Positions 52,111-62,239 of a stretch of 64,000 nucleotides of DNA are shown here, piece by piece (the stretch's first letter is position 1; each line of letters begins with the position of its first letter). A program made the position numbers and the translations under genes. Origin of the DNA: Alcanivoracaceae bacterium (GTDB lineage Bacteria; Pseudomonadota; Gammaproteobacteria; Xanthomonadales; Marinicellaceae); assembly GCA_016744455.1 (NCBI GenBank), contig JADGEI010000001.1, positions 388,504 through 452,503 of the forward strand, given 5' to 3'. The notes under the pieces are model-generated. The model ran no database searches, had not been told where the DNA came from, and saw nothing but the letters and a program-made list of their open reading frames with translations.

Positions 52111-53793
52111 ATGAAAGGGCAAATTACACCAGAATACTTAAGGCAAAAAATAATCGGCGTTGATGCACCATTTTGCACGCCCTTTGGCCAACGATTGATG
52201 TTGTATGGAGATTACACTGCATCAGGAAGGACATTAAGTTTTATTGAAAAGTATTTAATGAAACTACAAAGACATTACGCCAACACACATACAGAAGATG
52301 ACATGACAGGTCGTTCAATGACTAATTTATTGCACTCTGCTGAAGAAACTATTAAAGGTTGTTTAAATGCAGGCAAAGATTACCGAATTATCAATGTAGG
52401 AACGGGTGCAACTGGTGCCATTAATAAAATTCAACAAATATTGGGAGTTTATTTACCTCCAGCAACACGTAAGAATTTACAAGATAACTTAGGTGTTGAT
52501 TGTTATAAAGACACCAATAAGCTACCTGTGATCTATGTTGGTCCTTATGAGCACCACTCCAACGAAATATCTTGGCGTGATGGGCTATGTGAGATTGTGA
52601 CAATCAATTTAGATGACGATGGACACATAGATATGTTGCATTTGGAACAGATGTTAAGGCTGCCTCAATACCAGGACCGTATCAAAATTGGATCGTTTTC
52701 AGCCGCATCAAATGTTACTGGTTTAGTTTCGCCAGTACATGAAATTGCTGCACTGTTACATAAACATGATGCGTTGGCTTTATTTGACTATGCTGCCAGT
52801 GCGCCCTATGTTGATATAGATATGCAACCTGATAATGCTACAGCAGATAACAATACTTGTCTTGATGCTGTTTTTATTTCTGCACACAAATTTTTAGGAG
52901 GCCCTGGTTCATCGGGTGTTTTGGTTTTTAATAAATCCCTTTATAATTCACAATTGCCACCTACAGTCAGCGCTGGTGGTACGGTGAGTTATGTCGCAGA
53001 GCATACCCATGACTTTTTTGATGATATTGAAGAACGTGAAAAAGCAGGGACACCTGGAGTCTTACAAATTCTACGTGCCGCACTGTGTTTTAAAGTTAAA
53101 GATGAAATTGGTGTTGATCAAATTGCTAATATTGAGCATAAATGGCTAGAAAAAGTTTTTTCTCAATGGCATAAAAATGAATTAATTGAAATTCTTGGTG
53201 ACCAAGATATTAATAACCGTGTTGGGATTGTTTCATTTAATATTAAAACCAGTAATGGTAAATATTTGCACCCTAAATTTGTTACCGTATTGCTAAATGA
53301 TTTATTTGGAATTCAATCTCGTGCAGGATGTTCTTGTGCTGGCCCTTATGGCCACAGGTTGCTGAATATTAATGAGGAAACATCCCAACAATACCGTGAA
53401 TTAATCGAGAAAGGTTTTCATGGTATTAAACCGGGTTGGTGCCGAATAGGTTTCCATTATGTCATGGATGAAGCAGATGTGGACTTTATTATTCAAGCTG
53501 TTGAGTTTATTGCTGAAAAGGGTGAGCTGTTTTTGCCATGGTATGATTTTTGCCTTAAACAAGCGTGTTGGAAGCATATAAATGATGATGGTGATTGCCC
53601 AGAGTTGAAACTTGATGATGCTTTTAATGAAGACATGACAGATTCTAGCCCTGTACCAATTGGTTTAAGAAGGCAGCTTTATACTCAATTTATAAATGAA
53701 GCAAATAATTGGGCAGAGAAAGGCAAAGGGTTACCAAAGAGAAGAACTAATTATTTTGAAGAGGTTGCTCATTTGAACCAATTCTTAGTATAA
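52111..53793 (+). CDS. Class V aminotransferase-fold PLP protein
   Basis: A 560-residue PLP enzyme, longer than cysteine desulfurases (about 400). The Schiff-base lysine is Lys260 in FISAHKFLGGPGSSG, and AGCSCAGPYGH carries Cys residues like the SufS/CsdA active loop. N-terminal region has YGDYTASGRTLSFIE and THTEDDMTGR. The C-terminal 90 residues (WYDFCLKQACW...) are extra. It may be a desulfurase-like or selenocysteine-lyase-like enzyme, but no suf or moe genes are adjacent. The gene starts directly after the cyclophilin stop; the EamA gene begins two bases after it. Confidence 0.82.
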   Translation: MKGQITPEYLRQKIIGVDAPFCTPFGQRLMLYGDYTASGRTLSFIEKYLMKLQRHYANTHTEDDMTGRSMTNLLHSAEETIKGCLNAGKDYRIINVGTGATGAINKIQQILGVYLPPATRKNLQDNLGVDCYKDTNKLPVIYVGPYEHHSNEISWRDGLCEIVTINLDDDGHIDMLHLEQMLRLPQYQDRIKIGSFSAASNVTGLVSPVHEIAALLHKHDALALFDYAASAPYVDIDMQPDNATADNNTCLDAVFISAHKFLGGPGSSGVLVFNKSLYNSQLPPTVSAGGTVSYVAEHTHDFFDDIEEREKAGTPGVLQILRAALCFKVKDEIGVDQIANIEHKWLEKVFSQWHKNELIEILGDQDINNRVGIVSFNIKTSNGKYLHPKFVTVLLNDLFGIQSRAGCSCAGPYGHRLLNINEETSQQYRELIEKGFHGIKPGWCRIGFHYVMDEADVDFIIQAVEFIAEKGELFLPWYDFCLKQACWKHINDDGDCPELKLDDAFNEDMTDSSPVPIGLRRQLYTQFINEANNWAEKGKGLPKRRTNYFEEVAHLNQFLV

Positions 53794-53795
53794 AA

Positions 53796-54674
53796 ATGGT
53801 TAAGCACGCACACAATCCATTATTAGGTGCTACATGGATGATTTTAGCAGGCATGTGTTTTGCTATTATTAATACCAGTAACCAATACATGACAACAAAA
53901 CTTGGATTGCATAATACAGTAGTAGGCTTTTTTCAGTACTTTCTTTCTTTTGTCTTTATGCTGCCATGGATGATTAAAATTGGACTGACAAAGTCGTTAA
54001 AAACTGAACGATTGATGTTGCATGTTTTGCGTGTATTTATGTCGGTTATTGGGATTCAATTATGGTTGTGGGCATTGGCTTGGCCAATACCTATTTGGCA
54101 GGCTATTGCATTGGTTATGACCTCCCCTATTTTTGTAACCATTGGGTCTGCTATTTTTCTAAAAGAACGGGTTGGGTTTTCTCGATGGTTGGCTACATTG
54201 GTTGGAATCATTGGCTCTGTTATTATTCTCGAACCATGGAGTGACAGTTTTAAATTGGCAAGTCTATTGCCTGTTGCGGCAGCCTTTTTTTGGGCAATAT
54301 ACTCGTTAATGATAAGGCATTTGTCTGATACAGAAAGTACAGGTTCGATGGTGGTTTATTTATTGATTCTAATTGCGCCATTTAATTTTTTTCTGGCTTT
54401 ACCAAATTTTCAAACACCCTCTGTGAGTGCTTGGTATTTATTGATTGCATCAGGAGCTATATTAGCAATTGCTCAATGGTCGTTAGCAAGGGCTTATGCG
54501 AATGCAGATGCTTCTTTTATCCAACCTTTTGATTTAGTGAAATTACCCTTGAACGTATTAGCTGGATTTATAGTCTTTGGTCATACTCCACCCGGGAGAT
54601 TATGGCTTGGAGCTTCATTGTTAGTTGGGGCAACAATTTTTATATTGCATAGAGAAAAGGGTAACAGTATTTAA
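53796..54674 (+). CDS. EamA/DMT-family transporter
   Basis: A 292-residue inner-membrane protein with about ten hydrophobic segments, arranged as two EamA repeats (residues 8-140 and 152-285). Drug/metabolite transporters of this type move amino acids, nucleosides or other small molecules; the substrate is not readable. It begins two bases after the aminotransferase stop and likely shares its transcript. Confidence 0.88.
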   Translation: MVKHAHNPLLGATWMILAGMCFAIINTSNQYMTTKLGLHNTVVGFFQYFLSFVFMLPWMIKIGLTKSLKTERLMLHVLRVFMSVIGIQLWLWALAWPIPIWQAIALVMTSPIFVTIGSAIFLKERVGFSRWLATLVGIIGSVIILEPWSDSFKLASLLPVAAAFFWAIYSLMIRHLSDTESTGSMVVYLLILIAPFNFFLALPNFQTPSVSAWYLLIASGAILAIAQWSLARAYANADASFIQPFDLVKLPLNVLAGFIVFGHTPPGRLWLGASLLVGATIFILHREKGNSI

Positions 54675-54699
54675 CGAATGAATGATTTATGTTTATAAT
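54671..54699 (+). promoter_or_regulatory. Putative promoter abutting the sensor-kinase start
   Basis: TTAACG (54671-54676), a 17-base spacer and TATAAT (54694-54699). The predicted transcription start coincides with the ATG at 54706, so the mRNA may be leaderless. Confidence 0.5.
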
Positions 54700-54705
54700 T
54701 TTTTA

Positions 54706-57700
54706 ATGAGAAAAACTCTTACTACTTTATTGGTCACAGCATTATTGTTTCTTTCGGGCTGTGGTTTTGATTTAAATAAATTAGAATCACTTGAAATTTC
54801 AATTGGTTATAGTACTTTTCTTAGTAAGGATTTTGATAAAAAACAAGTTACAGAAAATGTGTTTTCTCCATACAAAGGGGAACGCCTTAGTTTTAATAAA
54901 GGCCAAAATTCAACCATAATTAAATTTAACACCAATGAAACAACAAATGATTATGTTATTGTCGTCGATCATAAATATTTAAATAAAGTCAGTTATTTTT
55001 CCGAAAATTCTCAGGGTGAACTCTCTGAAACAAACTCCTTATTTCGTTTAAAACCCAGTGATAATCGCGTATTTAGTTCGGAACACTACGCTTTTAGTTT
55101 GTCCAGAGATACCTCTCATTTTGTTGTATTAAACAACTCTTTTGATACCTCGGTGATGGTCAAAGTCGTTTCTAAAGATGAATACATACAATTCGATAAA
55201 AATATCAATGTGTTTTTTACTTTATTATACTCCTCTTTACTGGCATTATTTTTAGTGAACACGATTTACTATTTATTTATTAAAAATAGTGTTTATTTAT
55301 ATTATGCCTTGTATCTGGCATCTGGGTTTATTGCTATTTATTGGCAAGAGAGCAGGATGGCTGATTATGATTTTTTCTTTTTTCCCATTTTTGCAGATCA
55401 AAGCAAGTTGTTTTTCTTTCTTTTGTCTACATTCTTGGCTTATTTGTTTGTGTACAAATTTCTTAGGTTGAACTGGATAAAACAGTTGTCTGGTAAAATT
55501 TTGGTTGGGTTAATGTTGCATGTTATTTTGCAAATATTGATCTTTTTTGTTTTGTATTTTTTCATACAAGACTCCTTAGATTCTTTGTATTTATGGTACA
55601 ACTATACGGTTCAATTTAGTAATTTTGTAATTATTTCAATTGCATTTGCTAATGTGAAAAATGGCAATAGGCAGGCACTATTTTTGTTGATTGCATGGTC
55701 TCTTTTTATATCTTTTGCTGTATTTAGGGTAATTTATGCATTGAACCCTTTACCAAATCATTTTTGGCAGCAGCACTCTTATGAAATAGGTCTTATTGTA
55801 GAAGCATTTGTTTTGGCACTTGGCCTAGCTGATCAGGCACTGGGGTTTAAAAAATCTAGAGACAAAGCGGTGTCAGATATTACTGAAGTAAATAAAGCAC
55901 TGTTTGCCGAAACGTTAATTAATAATTTTTTATATGAGAGTAAACAGCAGGCTATTAATGAAACTCAAGTCGTTAATTTAAGCACTCATATTGAAAATAA
56001 ATTTTCTGATATGGTGCAAAAATTTGCTCCTGTTAAAAATTTATCCCGAATTAATTTAATAAACAATGAGTTTCAAATATTCAATATGTTCAACCACGAT
56101 GGAACGAGTTGCTGTCTAAATTTTCTAAATGAAAATGTTTCGTTTATTAATGCTTTATTTACAGAGAAAAAAATATTTTCAAAACTCTATCAATGTGAAG
56201 AGAATAAAGTTCAAATTATTGGCATACCTCTATTAGTAAACTATAAAAGTGAAGATGTAGAAAATGAAAGCTTTATTTTTGAAATTAAGCAGGAACAAGA
56301 ATTAACTCAAAATGAGATAGAACATTTAAATGACTTTATTCAAAAATCCCTTAAAGCATTGGCAAATAGTCAAGAAGCACAGCAAATAACCAAACACGCA
56401 CAAGAAATAATCAATTTAGCCGGTGAAAAAGAGCGACAAATGCGGCTTAAAGATCGATTTTTCGCCAATGTATCTCATGAATTTAGAACGCCATTAACAT
56501 TAACAATAGCCCCACTAACAGATTTACATGAGCAAAGAGAGTTTTTAAATGCTTCTGGAAAGTATCTAGTTGATACGGCACTATCTAATGCACAAGACTT
56601 AATGAGTTTAGTGGATAAAATATTAGATATCCAAAAATTGGAAACGGAGTCTTTTCCGCTTAGGGTATCAAAAATAAAAATTAACACATTGGTTGAATCA
56701 ATTGTTGAAAACATGAGAAATTGGGCACAAAACCATTACCAAGAACTTACTTATGAACCGATTGTAAAAGATATTGATTTGTATTGTGATAGTAAAGAAG
56801 TTAAAAAAGTTATTACAAATTTAATTGCAAATGCCATCAAATATAGTGGTAAAAATAGTACGATTAAAATATCAATCGAACAAGACTCACAATGGATACG
56901 CCTTATGGTTGAAGACGATGGTGTTGGTATTCCTCTAGAAATTCAGCAGCACATATTTGATAGGTATTACCAAGTTGAAACCAAAAATCATGTAACAGAA
57001 CCAGGTACAGGAATAGGTCTCTCTTATGTTAAAGACGTTATGGAACTGCATCAAGGGACAGTCAGTTTGAAAAGTAATATTAATTATGGAAGCACGTTTA
57101 CTTTGTCATTCTTACAAGGTTTTATACATTATTCCTATGATGAAATTAGTGGCAGTGAGGAAAAATCTGTTATCAAACCTAAGCAAGTTATTGGGGAAGA
57201 ACATGATGATGAAATCACTTATGATTTAAAACTTAAGAAAGATATTCCATCATTATTGGTTGTTGAAGATAATCATGAATTAAGAAAATTCTTAATTTTT
57301 AAATTTAATAAGGATTATAACGTTTTAGATGCTAAAAATGGCCGAGAAGGGTTGGAAATGGCACAGACGTTTTTGCCAGATATTATCATTAGTGATGTCA
57401 TGATGCCTGAACTTGATGGTATTGAAATGATTAAAAAATTACGAAGCATTAAGGAAATGCAGACAGTTCCAATAATCTTGTTAACGGCTAAGTCTGCAAA
57501 TATTGATGCGATTGAAGGGTTGCAGATTGGTGCAGATGATTATATTGTAAAACCTTTTGATTTCAATGAATTAAAAGCAAGAGTTGATCGGTTGCTTTCG
57601 TCCAGGAAAGCCATTAGGGCAGAAAATTTAAATGTAGGTTTAACAGTAGAAAATCCACGAACAGCTTTTCAAGAAAAATTAGATAATATTATTTTGGAAA

Positions 57701-57969
57701 ACATTGCTGATAAAACACTGAATGTAGATAAACTTGCACACTTGTTATTTTTAGATAGATCAAATTTATACCGAAAAATCAAGACTGAATTTGACATTAC
57801 ACCTATTGCTTATATACGTAAAATTAGAATGGAATTTTCATTAGATTTATTATCAAATAAAAAACTATCTGTGAGTGAAACGGCCTATGCTTGTGGTTTT
57901 GACAGTTTGTCTTACTTTTCCAAACAGTTTAAAAAAACTCATGGCATATCACCTTCAGATGTTTTATAG
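54706..57969 (+). CDS. Hybrid histidine kinase/response regulator with AraC-type output
   Basis: A 1087-residue one-protein two-component system. From ATG 54706 it has a lipoprotein-like signal (LLFLSGCGFD). An extracytoplasmic domain of about 150 residues and a 7TMR-DISM-like block of seven transmembrane segments (about 160-380) follow. Then a coiled region, a dimerisation domain with His591 in VSHEFRTPL, an HATPase domain (NLIANAIKYSG, VEDDGVGIP), a receiver with Asp897 in SDVMMPELDG, and a C-terminal AraC helix-turn-helix (about 980-1087, DRSNLYRKI). The alternative ATG 54682 would add eight residues. No separate regulator gene is needed. Target genes are unknown; threonine aldolase lies downstream. 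Confidence 0.85.
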   Translation: MRKTLTTLLVTALLFLSGCGFDLNKLESLEISIGYSTFLSKDFDKKQVTENVFSPYKGERLSFNKGQNSTIIKFNTNETTNDYVIVVDHKYLNKVSYFSENSQGELSETNSLFRLKPSDNRVFSSEHYAFSLSRDTSHFVVLNNSFDTSVMVKVVSKDEYIQFDKNINVFFTLLYSSLLALFLVNTIYYLFIKNSVYLYYALYLASGFIAIYWQESRMADYDFFFFPIFADQSKLFFFLLSTFLAYLFVYKFLRLNWIKQLSGKILVGLMLHVILQILIFFVLYFFIQDSLDSLYLWYNYTVQFSNFVIISIAFANVKNGNRQALFLLIAWSLFISFAVFRVIYALNPLPNHFWQQHSYEIGLIVEAFVLALGLADQALGFKKSRDKAVSDITEVNKALFAETLINNFLYESKQQAINETQVVNLSTHIENKFSDMVQKFAPVKNLSRINLINNEFQIFNMFNHDGTSCCLNFLNENVSFINALFTEKKIFSKLYQCEENKVQIIGIPLLVNYKSEDVENESFIFEIKQEQELTQNEIEHLNDFIQKSLKALANSQEAQQITKHAQEIINLAGEKERQMRLKDRFFANVSHEFRTPLTLTIAPLTDLHEQREFLNASGKYLVDTALSNAQDLMSLVDKILDIQKLETESFPLRVSKIKINTLVESIVENMRNWAQNHYQELTYEPIVKDIDLYCDSKEVKKVITNLIANAIKYSGKNSTIKISIEQDSQWIRLMVEDDGVGIPLEIQQHIFDRYYQVETKNHVTEPGTGIGLSYVKDVMELHQGTVSLKSNINYGSTFTLSFLQGFIHYSYDEISGSEEKSVIKPKQVIGEEHDDEITYDLKLKKDIPSLLVVEDNHELRKFLIFKFNKDYNVLDAKNGREGLEMAQTFLPDIIISDVMMPELDGIEMIKKLRSIKEMQTVPIILLTAKSANIDAIEGLQIGADDYIVKPFDFNELKARVDRLLSSRKAIRAENLNVGLTVENPRTAFQEKLDNIILENIADKTLNVDKLAHLLFLDRSNLYRKIKTEFDITPIAYIRKIRMEFSLDLLSNKKLSVSETAYACGFDSLSYFSKQFKKTHGISPSDVL

Positions 57970-57997
57970 TGTTATTTTTTAAGTAATCGTTACCAAT

Positions 57998-59014
57998 ATG
58001 AATTTCCGCAGTGATAATGAGGCGCCTGTCAACGGTGTTATACTTCAAGCCATAATTGATGCAAACAGTGGTTTCGAAGAATCCTATGCTTATGACAGTT
58101 ATAGCTTGAAACTTCAAAAAACTATGCAACAACTTTTTGGATGTTGGTGTGATGTGGTCCCATTAGTCACCGGAACTGCTGCAAATTCGTTGTCAGTGGC
58201 GATTACAACACCAGCTTATGGATCAATCTATTGTTCAAAAGAGGCTCATTTATTAAATGATGAATGTGGTGCTCCAGAATTTTATTCAGCAGGGGCAAAG
58301 ATTATTGGGGTTGATGGAAATGAAGGGAAAATTAATACAGAAACTCTCGATCACCTTCTAGAGGCTACAGGTGTACATGGTGAACATGAATGTATGCCTA
58401 GTACCATAAGTATTACTCAAAGCACAGAGGCTGGAACGCTCTATAGCATTGATGAAATTAAGCAATTCAACCAGATTAAACAAAAACATCAAATGTATTT
58501 GCATATGGATGGCTCACGTATTGCAAATGCTTGTGCTTCAATGGGTTGCTCAATAGCAGATATGACATGGAAAAATGGTGTAGACGTTTTGTCATTTGGG
58601 GCGACTAAAAATGGAGCTATGATAGCAGAAGCTTTAATCATATTTAATCCAAAACTAGGTAAGGAAATTAAGCGAATGAGAAAAAGGGCGGGGCACTTGG
58701 TGTCAAAAATGCGTTTTATTTCTGTTCAATTAATCGCTTATATTCAAAATGATTTATGGCTCAATCTTGCAAGTCATGCCAATAAAATGGCTCATAAAAT
58801 ATACACGAATTTAAAGGGCACGCATGATTTTGTTTATCCTGTACAAGCCAATGAAGTGTTTATTCGCCTTGGAGTGAGTGGCATTAAGAAATTACAAGAG
58901 AAAGGGTTTTTGTTCCATATCTGGCCAGGGAGTAAAGACATTATTCGATTGGTTTGTTCTCATGCCACTCAACTATCTGATGTAGATGAGATTATTAAGG
59001 CATTGAAAAAATGA
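57998..59014 (+). CDS. ltaE: Low-specificity L-threonine aldolase
   Basis: A 338-residue PLP enzyme that cleaves threonine or allo-threonine to glycine and acetaldehyde. It begins MNFRSDNEAPVNGVI; the PLP lysine is Lys204 in SFGATKNGAMI, and HMDGSRIANA carries the conserved Asp-Arg pair. It overlaps proA by four bases, so threonine/glycine and proline steps are co-expressed. Low-specificity is a family name; substrate range here is unknown. Confidence 0.9.
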   Translation: MNFRSDNEAPVNGVILQAIIDANSGFEESYAYDSYSLKLQKTMQQLFGCWCDVVPLVTGTAANSLSVAITTPAYGSIYCSKEAHLLNDECGAPEFYSAGAKIIGVDGNEGKINTETLDHLLEATGVHGEHECMPSTISITQSTEAGTLYSIDEIKQFNQIKQKHQMYLHMDGSRIANACASMGCSIADMTWKNGVDVLSFGATKNGAMIAEALIIFNPKLGKEIKRMRKRAGHLVSKMRFISVQLIAYIQNDLWLNLASHANKMAHKIYTNLKGTHDFVYPVQANEVFIRLGVSGIKKLQEKGFLFHIWPGSKDIIRLVCSHATQLSDVDEIIKALKK

Positions 59015-60192
59015 ATACAGGGATCAAAAATCAAATATTGAAAGACTTGGCTGATTTGATTGCTATAAATTCAAAGACAATAATTAATGCCAATAGTAAA
59101 GATTTAAGCAATTGTGATAAATCAGATGAAGCGTTATATGACAGGCTTAAAGTTGATGAAAATAAAATCAAAAGCATGCAATTATCGGTTCTTAAAGTAA
59201 GACACATGCCTGACCCTGAAGGTGAAATTTTATATAGTTATGAAAAAGAACCTGGGCTAAATATAGAAAATAAAGTTGTTCCATTTGGAACAATTTTAAT
59301 TATCTATGAATCACGACCAGATGTAACAATAGAGGCTGCAATAACAGCATTTAAGGCCGGAAATAAAATTCTTTTAAAAGGAGGAAAAGAAGCCAAATAC
59401 AGTAATCTTGCACTAGTGGATATTTGGAAACAAGCACTAGAGAAAAATCAACAAGACATTAATATTGTAAAGTATTTAGATTATAATCGTGAAAAAACAC
59501 AAGAATTGATTGTTGAGAATAGTTTAAATATTGATGTGATTATTCCTAGAGGTGGTGAAAAATTAATTGAATCGATTCGTAAGAGCACATCAATACCCAT
59601 GATTATTTCAGGGAGAGGCAATAATTTCATGTTCATTGATGTTGATGCAGACATTGAGATGGCCATTGATATTGCTTTAGATGGTAAAAAACGTATTAGT
59701 GTTTGTAATGCATTAGACAAAGTGTATATTGATTCTTCTCTTAGCCCTGAAAAAATATCTAAATTAATAAATGCCTTACTTGATGAAGGAATAGAAATTG
59801 TAGCTGATGATGCTATTTACCACTTGGATAATCGGATAATACCGATTGAAAACAACAATATATTTTATCAGGAATTCTTGGCCAAAAAAATACTATTAGC
59901 ACAAGTCGATTCAATTGAGCAGGCCATTGTTGGAATTAACCAATATTCTGGAGGCCATTCTGCTACTATTATTTCTAAAAATATGGGTCACGTTAATTTA
60001 TTTCAGTACCAAGTAGACTGTGCTGCAGTATACCATAATGCATCTACTCGATTCACTGATGGTGGAGAGTTTGGGCTGGGTGCAGAAATTGCTATCAGCA
60101 CTCAAAAATTACATTTCCGGGGTCCTGTTGGTTTAAATGAATTGGTAACCAATAAATGGTTTATATGCGGAGATGGCCATGTACGTGGATAA
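59011..60192 (+). CDS. proA: Glutamate-5-semialdehyde dehydrogenase
   Basis: ProA reduces glutamyl-5-phosphate to glutamate-5-semialdehyde with NADPH. It has 393 residues (E. coli 417). The catalytic Cys is Cys232 in ISVCNALD; YESRPDVTIEAA and LLKGGKEA are family motifs, and it ends GPVGLNELVTNKW. The N-terminal helical region is shorter than in E. coli. It overlaps ltaE by four bases and is followed by proB after 97 bases, the reverse of the usual proB-proA order. Confidence 0.93.
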   Translation: MNTGIKNQILKDLADLIAINSKTIINANSKDLSNCDKSDEALYDRLKVDENKIKSMQLSVLKVRHMPDPEGEILYSYEKEPGLNIENKVVPFGTILIIYESRPDVTIEAAITAFKAGNKILLKGGKEAKYSNLALVDIWKQALEKNQQDINIVKYLDYNREKTQELIVENSLNIDVIIPRGGEKLIESIRKSTSIPMIISGRGNNFMFIDVDADIEMAIDIALDGKKRISVCNALDKVYIDSSLSPEKISKLINALLDEGIEIVADDAIYHLDNRIIPIENNNIFYQEFLAKKILLAQVDSIEQAIVGINQYSGGHSATIISKNMGHVNLFQYQVDCAAVYHNASTRFTDGGEFGLGAEIAISTQKLHFRGPVGLNELVTNKWFICGDGHVRG

Positions 60193-60289
60193 TCAAGAAT
60201 TTGATTTAATAATTTCTATAAAGATGCTTTATTTATCTTTATATAAATGTTATTCAACAGCTATTAAATGAAGAAAAGAAGATATTAAA

Positions 60290-61054
60290 GTGAATAAGAA
60301 AACACTCATCCTGAAGATCGGATCATCAACATTAACAGCAGGGTCTAATCGTATTTCTCGTGGGAAAATTGAAGACATAGCTAGGCAAATTGTACATTTA
60401 CAAAAGGATTATCGAATTGCCATAGTTTCATCTGGAGCCATAGCAACGGCAAAGCATTTTATTGAAGTCAACAATTGGCAGTTATCGAGTTCACGTCAAG
60501 CTTTATCTGCCATTGGACAACCGATATTGATGCAAATTTACAACGAAATATTTCGTGATTTTGCTATCCCAATAGCACAATGTTTATTAACCTACCGTGA
60601 TTTTGATAACACTGATGCTCAAGCAAATATCAAAAATACGTTGAGTGATTTATTTCAAAATAATTTTATTCCAATCATCAATGAAAATGATACTATAGCT
60701 ATCGATGAAATTGTCTTTGGCGATAATGATAAACTTTCTGCTTATGTTGCCAATTTACTCAAGGCTGATTTATTGATGCTGGCATCGGATATTGACGGGC
60801 TATTCGACAAAAACCCACAAAAACATGGTGACGCACAATTAATTCATGAAATAAATAATATTGCAGATTGTCAGCATTACATTGATGAAAATACCGACAA
60901 TAACCTTGGTACTGGTGGGATGACTTCAAAAATCCAAGCAGCAGAAATTTGTTCGCACAGAGAAACACAAATGTGGATTGTAAATGGCGGTAAGAAAAAT
61001 TTTATTTTAGATTCAATTAACAATAAAACACAACATACACGTTTTATTTTTTAA
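60290..61054 (+). CDS. proB: Glutamate 5-kinase without PUA domain, GTG start
   Basis: ProB phosphorylates glutamate in proline synthesis and is normally inhibited by proline. It has 254 residues; the amino-acid-kinase domain is complete (LKIGSSTLTAG, VSSGAIATAK, NENDTIAIDEI, FGDNDKLSAYVA), but the C-terminal PUA domain of the 367-residue E. coli enzyme is absent. Start is GTG 60290 after AGAAAAGAAGA. Its last 11 bases overlap the convergent lipoprotein gene. A weak ATAAAGAT/ATCTTTAT hairpin (60218-60242) lies in the proA-proB gap. Confidence 0.92.
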   Translation: MNKKTLILKIGSSTLTAGSNRISRGKIEDIARQIVHLQKDYRIAIVSSGAIATAKHFIEVNNWQLSSSRQALSAIGQPILMQIYNEIFRDFAIPIAQCLLTYRDFDNTDAQANIKNTLSDLFQNNFIPIINENDTIAIDEIVFGDNDKLSAYVANLLKADLLMLASDIDGLFDKNPQKHGDAQLIHEINNIADCQHYIDENTDNNLGTGGMTSKIQAAEICSHRETQMWIVNGGKKNFILDSINNKTQHTRFIF

Positions 61055-61553
61055 CCCGTTGTAATACAAATTCAGTTTTCCATTGGCCTGACCATTCAGG
61101 TTTGCTGCCATCTGGATAAGTTTCATCATACATAGTAATTGTTAACACATCACCGTTTATAGAATAGTTATAAAATTGCTTACCTCCCTCAAACCCAGGA
61201 ACTTTAGCAATATAGGTTGTAGTCGTGACAGTTTTATCTGTGTATTCATAACTTCCTGCATTAAAAACAACTGAAGTAAAACCTGCTATTTTTTCTTTTT
61301 CAGTTGGTTGAGATAAGTTAACAAAAGCAATTCTTGCTTCTTTTGTTGGTGTCCATTGAATTGAGTAACTATTGGAAGTGAATAAAAAAACACCTGCTTG
61401 AGCATTTTCGATTGGGTGGGATTTATCTTGGCTAATCCATGTGACCTTTTGCATCTTCCATGAGCCCAAGAGTGGGTTTTTATGAGCTGTTGGTTTATTG
61501 TTTTGACAAGCGGTAAATAGTATGGAGCAAAGTAATACAATTGATGTTTTCAT
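61044..61553 (-). CDS. Lipocalin-like lipoprotein
   Basis: A 169-residue protein with a lipoprotein signal peptide and lipobox LFTAC (Cys16). The mature part begins with a short linker, then NPLLGSWKMQKVT, the start of a lipocalin-like beta-barrel fold, and YSIQWTPTK. Probably tethered to the outer membrane facing the periplasm. Ligand unknown. Its 3' end overlaps proB by 11 bases (tail to tail). Nine bases separate it from the NUDIX gene upstream, so the two are probably co-transcribed. Confidence 0.78.
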   Translation of the reverse strand: MKTSIVLLCSILFTACQNNKPTAHKNPLLGSWKMQKVTWISQDKSHPIENAQAGVFLFTSNSYSIQWTPTKEARIAFVNLSQPTEKEKIAGFTSVVFNAGSYEYTDKTVTTTTYIAKVPGFEGGKQFYNYSINGDVLTITMYDETYPDGSKPEWSGQWKTEFVLQRVKK

Positions 61554-61561
61554 GTTTTTTC

Positions 61562-62134
61562 TCAGTTATCGTAATAGCCTGAAAATTTTGAACCTTCAAA
61601 ATCTTCATTTATGTCTTCTAATTTTATACTAAAATTTGTTCCCATCTCACCTACATATCTTTTTAATGCTGCTGTAACGCATGGAAAGGCTATGTTATCC
61701 CAGGGAATATCTTTAGGGTTGAATAATTCAACTGCTAAGCTTTCATCAGTTGCTTTAAAATGCGGTTTAGCTAATTGAGCATGAAAAATAGTATAAACTT
61801 GTGAATTAGGGATAATATTGTAAACACCAAATAATTTGATGTTTTTTAATTCAGCTTCGGTCTCTTCAATACACTCACGTGCAGCACCTTCTTGTGTGGT
61901 TTCTCCAATTTCCATAAAACCTGCTGGAATCGTCCATGTACCATAACGTGGTTTAATAGCGCGTTTTGCTAACAAAATCTGCCCATTGTATTCGACAATA
62001 ACCCCTGTGATTATTTTAGGATTTTGATAGTGAATTGCATGGCAAGCTGAGCAAACAGCTCTTTTGTGATCATCTGCTTTCGGTATTTTATAGACCACTT
62101 CTGATCCACAATAGTTACAATACATGATTTTCAT
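61562..62134 (-). CDS. NUDIX hydrolase with zinc ribbon
   Basis: A 190-residue hydrolase of a nucleoside-diphosphate-linked compound. An N-terminal zinc ribbon has YCNYCG and CSACH (residues 5-33), as in NADH pyrophosphatase-type enzymes. The Nudix box lies at about 72-94: GFMEIGETTQEGA followed by ARECIEETEAE, with the conserved Glu residues and a Glu where the last Gly usually is. The substrate cannot be inferred. ATG 62132-62134 was kept; ATG 62123-62125 would give MYCNYC. No clear Shine-Dalgarno sequence precedes either start. Confidence 0.85.
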   Translation of the reverse strand: MKIMYCNYCGSEVVYKIPKADDHKRAVCSACHAIHYQNPKIITGVIVEYNGQILLAKRAIKPRYGTWTIPAGFMEIGETTQEGAARECIEETEAELKNIKLFGVYNIIPNSQVYTIFHAQLAKPHFKATDESLAVELFNPKDIPWDNIAFPCVTAALKRYVGEMGTNFSIKLEDINEDFEGSKFSGYYDN

Positions 62135-62239
62135 AGTAGTTAATATTTTATCGAATAAACTGATAATACTTTAACATAGTTTCCAAAGCAATTTATTGGA
62201 AGGTGCATAATGAAAATTCACCTAAAGACCACTTATGCT

